Positions 56,689-64,000 of a stretch of 64,000 nt of DNA are shown here, one piece after another. A model generated the notes under the pieces. The model did no database searches. It saw only the letters and a list, made by a program, of their open reading frames with translations, and was not told the origin of the DNA. The position numbers and the translations under genes are program-made. Every line of letters begins with the position of its first letter. Position 1 is the first letter of the stretch. This stretch comes from Lactuca virosa (Eukaryota > Streptophyta > Magnoliopsida > Asterales > Asteraceae), in contig CAKMRJ010005634.1 in assembly GCA_928212115.1 (NCBI GenBank), positions 250,426,656-250,490,655 on the forward strand, given 5' to 3'.

Positions 56689-57543
56689 TGATGGGTTTTA
56701 TACATAGCAAACAATCCTATGTGTAATGTGTGCATGCAACCCTAATTGTTTGGATCTATGTTTTCTCTATTAGACATACAAGCATTGAACACAAAAATAG
56801 AAAACCTATGAGGCATGTACAATTTTCGAAATCACATAAACTAGGGTTTAGATACATACCTTGATTTTTATATAACAATAACAATGAATCCTTGTAGATC
56901 TTGAACTCTTGAGAGAAAGTGCCTCAAATGTGACACCTCTAATGGTTTACAAACACTCTATGCAAGAGGATGAGAGGAGAGAGGAGGCAGAAGCACTAGA
57001 ATTCAACTCTACTAGGGTTTGATAGTCCGGGGGCTGAAATTCTAAGGGGTTGGGGTGTTTGTATAGTTGTTGGTTGCTTAGTCCCAAAGCTAGGTTTTGC
57101 TGGAGGAAACCTTAATATCCAGCTTAGGGCCTAAGCATCCCATGAACTCTTTATCTAAGAGCCTTGGACGAAAACTTATAGGGTTTCCCTATAATTTTCG
57201 TCCACTCCTTTCTAAGGGGTCCAATAGCCCAATTTCACAACTATCAATAAATTGCAAAACAACCCCTACACTTTTAATTAATTCCTTTAATCCCAAAATT
57301 AATTCCAAATTAATTTCTGATTAAATATTAATTAAACAACATGATTTCTAATTAATATATTATTCTCATAATACATTAATAAATCATTTATATCAATTTA
57401 TTATTCCAAATAATAAATTCAACCTCTCTCTCCAAAAGTCATCCTGTCAAGTTGCTAGAGTGAAAGCAACCCAAAAGGATTGTGCTACTATCAATTCAAG
57501 TATATACCAATTATAGTTATGGGCTTAGACACCTAATCCAACA
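56689..57543 (-). mobile_element. E4 5' LTR
   Basis: 855 bp, pairs with 41562-42409. Followed on the right by the AATCA TSD and resumption of E1 RNase H. Confidence 0.93.
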
Positions 57544-57548
57544 AATCA

Positions 57549-57895
57549 GAGTACATAACGGAAAGTGAAGCATCAAAGGAAGCAACATGGTTGGAGAACT
57601 TCATTGGAGATCTTGGAGTTGACCCAACCATTCAGAAACCAATGGAACTTTTTTTTGCGAAAATGAAGGAGCGATTTCTTTAACCAAAGAACTGAAAGAT
57701 CATGGTAAATCAAGACATATCGACAGAAAGTACCATTATATCATACATAGAGTTGAAGAAGGTCATCTCATAGTGAAAGAGTCTCGTTAGAAGATAATCC
57801 TACAGATCCTCTCATAAAAGATCTGAGTAAAGATTAAGCATAAACAACATGCTATGAGCATTAGATTGAGAGATGGCATTAGTTTTAGTAGTTAG
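57549..57895 (+). pseudogene. E1 RNase H, C-terminal part
   Basis: Resumes after the E4 TSD in SEYI.ESEASKEATWLENFIGDLGV, then ENEGA, RHIDRKYH and NPTDPL, with two frame changes (about 57650 and 57785) and a TAG at 57893-57895. Joined to 41556 it completes the RNase H of E1. Confidence 0.88.
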
Positions 57896-58743
57896 GTGAT
57901 TAGTTTGAAACTTGTAACAAAATAAGTGTAATTGACTTTTGGTGATTAAATAATAAAGATTATTTATGAGTTTGTTTACTGCATTTGTCAATTATTTATT
58001 CTTGTGTTTCATTTTGCATGTTTTACTTTCCAAATAATTTAATTATTCAAATTCCATAGTCGCTTATGCTTTAGGAAGTAAGTAGTGAATTAAGACTGTC
58101 ATGAATTGGATTGTAGATTGTCTAAGGAGGTTAGACATAGCAATTGTATTGCTACAATATTCACGAGTACTTAGAAATAGAGATTTAAGTATTTGATAAA
58201 CCCACGTTCAGAGAATTACTTCATGGATTATATCACGAATCATTATGAGATGATAATATCTTATATTCTTGGAACAGAGATATATGAGTTGTAATTTACA
58301 AGTCGGTTGTGCATTGGTGTTGCGAAAACGCATCAGTAACATGATGTTATAAAACACAGTGTCATGTATGATTTGATGATTAAAGGATACAAGCATATGA
58401 GTCAAAGTTTATTCGTTCCTTTTGACCTAATGGGAAAAATGATATCTTTGGGCTCCTCGATGATTTGGTGTTGACTTATAGTGCTGGGCACAACCAAGAC
58501 TCAGTTGATGTGTTCAATTTGAAGTCTTATGTCGTCATCAAAAATATTAGAAAAATGAGATTGATTCCAATCCATGTCTCATGTCTGTATGATATCTAGT
58601 AGAACGGAGGAATATTGGATCACTTATCTTAGGACCAATGTCTGTTTATTTCAGAGTCCGAGAGTTGCTAAGGAAGCACTCTTTGCTGTTTAATTTAGAA
58701 GTAATACCAATAATTTCGTTTTAGACTTATCCAAGTGGGAGAC
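57896..58743 (+). other. E1 3' UTR and polypurine tract
   Basis: Non-coding. Contains the blocks shared by all four copies (AAGACTGTCATGAATTGG at about 58094, GGGCTCCTCGATGATTTGG at about 58450). Ends CCAAGTGGGAGAC at 58731-58743. Confidence 0.82.
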
Positions 58744-58849
58744 TGTTGGATTAGGTGTCTAAACCAATAACAAAATTAGTATAATCTTGAATTATTAGCA
58801 AAGTCCTTTTTGGTTGCCCTCAAACCTAGTAATTGAATAAGATGACTTT

Positions 58850-58891
<42 letters not shown>

Positions 58892-59255
58892 TTAATTTAT
58901 TATGTGATTAATAAATTAATTATAAATCAAAATGAAGTTATTAATATGTTATGAAAATAATATATTAAATAGAAATCATATTATTTAAGACTAAACTGCA
59001 CAAATGGTCCCTGTGGTTTGCTCAAAATTGCCACTTTGATTCAAAAAGGTTTGTACTAGCACCACAGGTCCAAAGTTTTCATTTTATTGCTAGTTTGGTC
59101 CAACTTGCTTTGAACTTTTTCATAATGACCATTTTGCCCTTAGTTTTTTATTTATTTAAATATTTTTTTGTTTAAAAGAAAAATAAAAAAAATTGTATTT
59201 TCTATTTTACGTTTATAATTCTTTTTATAAAGGAATAAAAATAAATAAATAAAAT

Positions 59256-59316
<61 letters not shown>

Positions 59317-61282
59317 CCCTAAAATCTACAACCCCATCTTCTTTCATTCTCATATAAACGCCGATGCATCTTCTTCCATTGTCGTCATCTGCAAAAATTT
59401 GAGTTGAAGCTTACATCAAAATACCCAGTTCAATGGCTTACACCCAAAATCAATTGTTCTTCACGACTTTTTTTACACTAATCAGCACATGTGATCGATT
59501 CAGATTGAAAAAAATGAGAAACTGGCCCAAATCCTTTAGCATAAAGATCCTCACGCATACCTAGATGATTGATTGAGTGAGTAACGATTTTACTGTAACT
59601 GCGTATCGTAGTCGTTTCAAAACACGGAGGAAAGTTGAAATCATAATCAAAGAAGAAGGTATGGGGATTTTTAATAAGGGAATGGTGTTTTGGGTCTTTT
59701 TTATGGGGATTTTCAATGGGTTCAAGAACCCTAGTTTCTTCTTCTTCCTCTATATGTTATATCAAAGATCATAGATTTGCAGAGGGTTTAATTTTGAGAG
59801 AGTGTGTATGTTCATATGTTTGATTTTCTACAGGAAGAAGGAAGAAGATGGGTATGTTCGTATGGGATGAAAGAGAGAGGGGTAGGTGGGTGGTGAGGAT
59901 GAATTTCATATTCAGGGAGAATTGGTGGATTTCAAGGTCCGATGATGATGATCCCCGCGGAGGTTCAACAACCATCGGTCGTGGGGAAGAAACCACCACT
60001 AGAAAAATTACATGCGGTTGGGGATGAGATAGAGAACACGGGAGAGGCTAAATAGGGAGGAAATAGACGGGAGGTGATAATCGATGGTGGTTATGGTATT
60101 GCCGGAAAAAATGGAAACATAGGGGTTCATTTCCACAAATCTTATTTAGGGTTGCTGATAGGAAGGGATGTCGGTGGATCTGTAGGCTTTGATCGGGTAG
60201 GGGCAGGAAATCACTTACCTTGGTCGGTGGCATCCGATGGTGGTGGTGGCGGAAGGTGGTGCTGGCAGCTTCCGGTTGTAATTTAGATGGGGTTCAAAGT
60301 TTTTGGAGGTCAGGGAGGAAGACAAAGGTGTGTCTTTATTGTTTATGTGTGAGAGAGAGAGAGATTGTATATTTTATTTATTTATTTTTATTCCTTTATA
60401 AAAAAATTATAAAAGTAAAATAGAAAATACAACTTTTTTTATTTTTCTTTTAAACATAAAAATATTTAAATAAATAAAAAACTAACGGCAAAGTGGTCAT
60501 TATGAAAAAGTTCAAAGCAAATTGGACCAAACTAGCAACAAAATGAAAACTTTGGACCTGTGGTGGTAGTCCAAACATTTTTGGACCAAAGTGGCAATTT
60601 TGAGCAAACCACAGGGAAAATTTGTGCAGTTTAGTCATTATTTAATTAATAATTAATCAGAAATTAATTTTGGGATTAATTGGATTAATTAAAAGTGTAG
60701 GGACTGTTTGGTTATTTATTGAAAGTTAAAGCAGGAAGACTCTAGAATCCTTATGGGATGAGGTGGACGAAAATTGGCTAGAGATCATCTAGAATTTTCG
60801 TCCAAGGGGCTTGGATGAGGAGATAAGGCAACCTAATTATTATATTAATTAATCTAGGCCTTATTCCAAAAACCCTAGCTTTGGCCCCAAGTTTCCTTCA
60901 GCTATATAAAGGGTCCTATAGCTTCATATTTCGGTCACTCATTCTTTTCTAGAGATAGCCAAAAGTTTGCTTACCTTTCTCCTCTCTCAAAAGCTTCTTA
61001 GTTGCTAGTGTTGGGTGTGAATCATCAGAGACACGACACTTGTGGTGCTAGCTTCCAAATATTGAAGAAAGGATTCTTGATTGTTTGCTACAACAATCAA
61101 CATAGTATGTAATCTTCCTTATGAATTCAGATTTCATTAGGGTTTTGTAGTTTGATAGTTCATAGTATGTTGCCTTTAGGTGAAAGACATATATCCTCAT
61201 TAGGTTGTATGTGCCCTAATCATTTGAGTGTTAAATGTTTTTTCCGCTTAGAGCATTGTTATGTAATCTACGTTTTCCATCA
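58744..61282 (+). mobile_element. E1 3' LTR, split by a Mutator-like element
   Basis: TGTTGGATTAGG...TTTTCCATCA. Own length 882 bp without the insert and its 9-bp duplication, matching the 881-bp 5' LTR. (GA)n at 58853-58886 is longer than in the 5' LTR. ATTTT TSD at 61283-61287. Confidence 0.93.
58989..60636. mobile_element. Mutator-like (MULE) non-autonomous element with ~290-bp TIRs
   Basis: 1648 bp. Ends GACTAAACTGCACAAA...TTTGTGCAGTTTAGTC; the inverted match extends with few differences through TGGTTTGCTCAAAATTGCC to the (CT)n/(GA)n runs, about 290 bp each side. A perfect 9-bp TSD ATTATTTAA flanks it (58980-58988 and 60637-60645), and the unoccupied site survives in the E1 5' LTR (24937-24945). 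The interior (about 59320-60340) has no transposase. Open frames (59577-59774, 60074-60286) are unrecognised; the Gly/Val-rich one could be captured host sequence. Confidence 0.93.
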
Positions 61283-61287
61283 ATTTT

Positions 61288-62134
61288 ATACGTTGTCTTT
61301 AAATTTTATAATTATTAGACAAGTTTATTAAGATGATTTCGAAATTCAGGGAATCAGTGAGAAGGATCAACTGAGAGAAACTTCGATTTGGATGGAGGGG
61401 TTGACACTATCGTAGTATCAATGGAATTAAGCTAAGACCCCATTTTTCTCGTCGGATGATTTAAATGAAAGATTTTAGATCATTTATAGGCATCAAAATA
61501 AGGGAATGTGTACGAACAATTTTGAACATTCAGCAAGAAAGAACGGTCCACGAGAATGTGAACAAATTTGAGAGTTTGATGGGTTAATTTATCTATCTTC
61601 TTGAGTAGCTTTTGGAGAGCATAGTTTTTTATGGGTTAAGGTTGGATCTTCGCTCAATAATCAGGGTTATGGAGCCGAAAACCTTATCTTGGGCTATGAG
61701 GGTGGTGGTGATGATGGATAAAAATCGCTAAAATGACATACCAAAAACTAGGGTTCAAGGCCAAGGTGGGGCTAGACCCAATGATGCAGCACTAGCCAAC
61801 AACACAGGCGAGAAGTGGGAAGTGGTAGCACCACGTGGCAAACAAGTCAATTCAAGAGGCTTACTACTGATGAGTTGGCTGCCAAACGGGAGAAAGGGTT
61901 ATGTTTCTGATGTGATGAAAAGTTCACACCTAATCATAGGTGCGCTAGTTGAATGCTCCAAGTTCTGTAACTAGCTGCTGATGATGAGGCCGAAAATTAT
62001 AGAGAACTAGGAGATGATCCACAATTTCAACAATATTCAACAAGAAACAAATTTCCACCTTTTTATTTATTTATATTTTGAACAACAACAAATTTCCACC
62101 TTCAGGAAAAGGTGCTTGTTTGGGAGGGGAGTAA
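61288..62134 (+). pseudogene. Ty3/gypsy gag relic with internal deletion
   Basis: About 61360-61700 looks like a degraded gag. At 61850-61950 the text reads RLTTDELAAKREKGLCF then CDEKFTPNHRC, the zinc knuckle and flank of a chromovirus gag. After about 62000 it jumps to a FPPSGK / VWEG.. tail and a purine run GGGAGGGGAG, typical of the 3' end of the polyprotein and polypurine tract. Protease, RT, RNase H and integrase are therefore deleted. Stops and frameshifts are frequent. Confidence 0.7.
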
Positions 62135-62399
62135 TGATACGTCTGTAAGATTTATCTTATCTCAAATTCGGAGTTATCTTTTATTATTATTCAAGGTTAA
62201 TATTTCCTTAATAATTATTCCTTTTTAGTATGTTTTTAATTTTGGTAAGTAGAGCTTTTTCGGAACATTATAAATAGGACCTTATGATCGTTTAATGATT
62301 ATAATGAATAAGAGTATTAAGTCTTGAACTCAGTTTTGTAGACCTCCCTATTTCTCGAATTACATGAACTATATTTACAGGTTTTATCGGTTCATATCA
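62135..62399 (+). mobile_element. Short gypsy 3' LTR (265 bp)
   Basis: Starts TGATACGTCTG directly after GGGAGGGGAGTAA and ends TTCATATCA. A TATA box (ATTATAAATAGG, about 62268-62279) and an AATAAG signal (62306) fit a compact LTR. The 5' LTR was not seen, so the right edge is less certain. Confidence 0.55.
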
Positions 62400-63260
62400 G
62401 GTATGTTTAAGGCATTTCTTTTATTCTTGGGGTCGGCTTGAGGTTCGGGTTCGGGTTGCGAATTAGATTGGGAACCGGGTTGGGATTGGGCTTTGGGTTG
62501 GTAGAATTATCAAGGGTTTATGTTGTTTCTATTTGGAGTTTTTTGGTTGTTTGGAGAGTTTGAGGAAGCCATTTTCAAAGTTGAGTATCGAAGGTTTGAG
62601 AGAAGTAAAATGAATATTGAAGGTTTGAGAGCGTGTTAGGAAATGAATATAGTTGTGCTACATATTTTGGTAAAAAAGTCGGTAAAAAAATTGAATTATA
62701 CGACAAAAAACAAATAGCGTTTTGATTAAACAAAAAAAGATAGACGTTGCAAGGGATTATCGAGTTGGGGTGTCGAGCTTGGCATGCCAAGTTCACGAGG
62801 CAATGTTTTTTCAAGCGACTTAGTGTTAATATCAAATCCAATAGACACGCAAGGAAACTGACAAATAATATTCAGCTCGATTAGTTGGGAATAATAAATC
62901 CAATTATTATTAATACAATTACCGAGTTTCGTCCAGAACCAAAACTATCATTCGCGGTCAGATCTGATTATAAAAAAAGTGGTAGAAACAGAATGTTCAG
63001 TTATTGGATGAAATTAAAAGACATAATAGTAAAGTAAAACCAACCTCATAGTTGTAGGTCTTCGAACCAGTAAACGACTGCACGGAAAAAGCTCCTGTCC
63101 TTAAAGGTTTTTACGCCACTCCAAGGCTATAAGCTTCACTGTAAACACCTAGGATTTAATGTAGTTTATTCTTCGTTTCAACAACTATGGAAGAAGGAAT
63201 AAACGCAAAATGATTACTTGAAAAAATGGAACAAAATGAATTTACAGAAACAAAAAATCA
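62400..63260. other. No gene recognised; GGGTT-rich patch and AT-rich DNA
   Basis: 62430-62505 repeats GGGTT/CGGGTT words. The minus-strand open frame 62575-62841 (88 codons) has no recognisable domain or codon signal. 62840-63180 is less AT-rich, and I could not assign it. Confidence 0.5.
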
Positions 63261-63454
63261 CACACAACAAAGAGAGAGAGAGAGAGAGAGAGAGAATGAA
63301 TTTTATGGTGCAATGAATATGACTCTAGGTGGGCTGAGGATTGCATTTATAGTTGCGAAAATAGAGAGAGAAAGAGAGAGAGAATGAATTTTCTAGTGCA
63401 ATGAATATGACTCTAGGAGGGCTGCATTTATAGTTGCAAAAACCCTAGAAGCCA

Positions 63455-63506
<52 letters not shown>

Positions 63507-63600
63507 CTAGGAGGGCTACATTTATAGTTGCAAAAACCCTAGAAGCTACACGAGAGAGAGAGAGAGATAGATAAATAGAGAGAGAGAGAGATAACGAAAT
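63261..63600 (+). repeat. (GA)n runs separating tandem copies of a ~100-bp unit
   Basis: GA runs at about 63261-63295, 63363-63383, 63459-63500 and 63552-63592 flank repeated text: ATGACTCTAGG.GGGCT..ATTTATAGTTGC.AAA (about 63318, 63406, 63501) and AAAACCCTAGAAGC.ACACGAGAG (63441 and 63533). Confidence 0.9.
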
Positions 63601-64000
63601 TTATGTTGCAGGGAATAAAGTTCGTCATTTCGCACATTTGCGGCATAGGCTAAGGTTAGGCGCGTGTGTGGACTTGACCCATCTATTGATCCACGTAAAG
63701 CCTGTAAGTGCCTATCAGAAGAAAGACATTATAAACCTATTAAATGTTTCTTCGCCACTTATATGGGTTAATAAAAACTAGTCAACTTGCATTTACCACT
63801 ATAATTTCCAACACTTACGATGCAAATACCGAGCCACTCACCCTGGCATAAAATAATGCAACATGAAACTGCATGCTATTGAACTTGCACTTCTTTTTAA
63901 GCTTATTTTTCACTAATAAAAAACTATACATTTAGTGAGATCTCATAATAGTGTAAGGTCATTTGTTTTTTCTAGATATGTAAAACTTACTGATTAAAAA
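63601..64000. other. No feature recognised
   Basis: AT-rich with one denser patch (63650-63710). No open frame longer than about 60 codons and no element boundary found. Confidence 0.5.

Larger units (their letters stand above)
41562..57543 (-). mobile_element. Copia element E4 (antisense), inserted in E1 RNase H
   Basis: LTRs at 41562-42409 (848 bp) and 56689-57543 (855 bp) start TGATGGGTTTTATACATAGC and end CTAATCCAACA on the + strand. A perfect AATCA TSD flanks them (41557-41561 and 57544-57548). On + its 3' LTR is on the left. It contains E5 in its 3' UTR. LTR differences include a 6-bp duplication (TGTAATGTG near 56723). Confidence 0.94.
24715..61282 (+). mobile_element. Copia element E1 (outermost host of the 36.6-kb nest)
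   Basis: Two LTRs, 24715-25595 (881 bp) and 58744-61282 (882 bp once the Mutator-like insert is removed), share ends TGTTGGATTA...CCATCA. They are flanked by a perfect ATTTT TSD (24710-24714 and 61283-61287). The interior runs PBS, leader, gag, protease, integrase, RT, RNase H, 3' UTR and polypurine tract, all on +. It is split by E2 in gag and by E4 in RNase H. Removing all inserts leaves roughly 7.9 kb, ordinary for the group. Numerous stops make it the most decayed copy of the four. Integrase-before-RT order makes it Ty1/copia; lineage tentatively Angela/Tork. Confidence 0.93.

Noticed and set aside
62575..62841. 88-codon minus-strand frame as a gene
   Set aside because: No recognisable domain, AT-driven composition and no flanking gene structure, so it is left unassigned.

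Overview
The window is plant nuclear DNA made almost entirely of transposable elements. I recognise no intact host gene, tRNA, rRNA or bacterial-type feature. The long Ty3/gypsy LTRs with CG-core palindromes, the TNT1/Angela-like Ty1/copia elements primed by initiator-Met tRNA, and the AT-rich spacers fit a large repeat-rich eudicot genome. From memory, the LTR families look like Asteraceae (lettuce group); that assignment is inference.

Layout. 1-3768 is the 3' end of a Tekay/Del-type Ty3/gypsy element (integrase, chromodomain and a 2.75 kb LTR). 3.86-4.68 kb is a PIF/Harbinger transposase relic. 5.6-7.8 kb is a non-autonomous element with terminal inverted repeats (TIRs). 9172-16929 is a PIF/Harbinger element carrying only the SANT/Myb-like ORF1, split by three solo LTRs nested inside one another (A in ORF1, B in A, C in B), each with a 5-bp target-site duplication (TSD) that is perfect or one base off. 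16.9-19.7 kb is a decayed antisense copia. 19.7-21.1 kb is a hAT-like non-autonomous element holding a ubiquitin-like fragment. 22.4-23.5 kb is a truncated gypsy LTR.

24715-61282 is one Ty1/copia element (E1) with LTRs of 881 and 882 bp and a perfect ATTTT TSD. Its gag was split by a second copia of the same lineage (E2, 27237-38255), which itself contains a copia 3'-end fragment (E3) and a gypsy solo LTR (D). Its RNase H was split by an antisense copia (E4, 41562-57543), whose 3' UTR contains another antisense copia (E5, 43216-51172). Its 3' LTR holds a Mutator-like element with a 9-bp TSD. 61.3-62.4 kb is a deleted gypsy element with a short LTR. The rest is AT-rich sequence and GA repeats.

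The two most interesting signals are non-coding. (1) The RNA leaders of all four copia elements carry two adjacent hairpins with the same roughly 22-nt loop, centred on the self-complementary GGTTAACC. Their stems differ between elements yet stay paired. This is what a retroviral-type dimerisation or packaging signal would look like. (2) Unrelated LTR families, and the copia leaders just after the primer-binding site, carry family-specific clusters of short inverted repeats whose half-sites end in CG (CACG/CGTG, CTCG/CGAG, TACG/CGTA). These sit in cassettes that are swapped between otherwise similar LTRs.

How the pieces relate. Each autonomous element is a self-contained copying unit: LTR promoter, leader, gag, protease, integrase, RT, RNase H and polypurine tract. 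Decay tracks nesting: E1 has the most stops, while the innermost E5 has none, only single-base indels in homopolymer runs.
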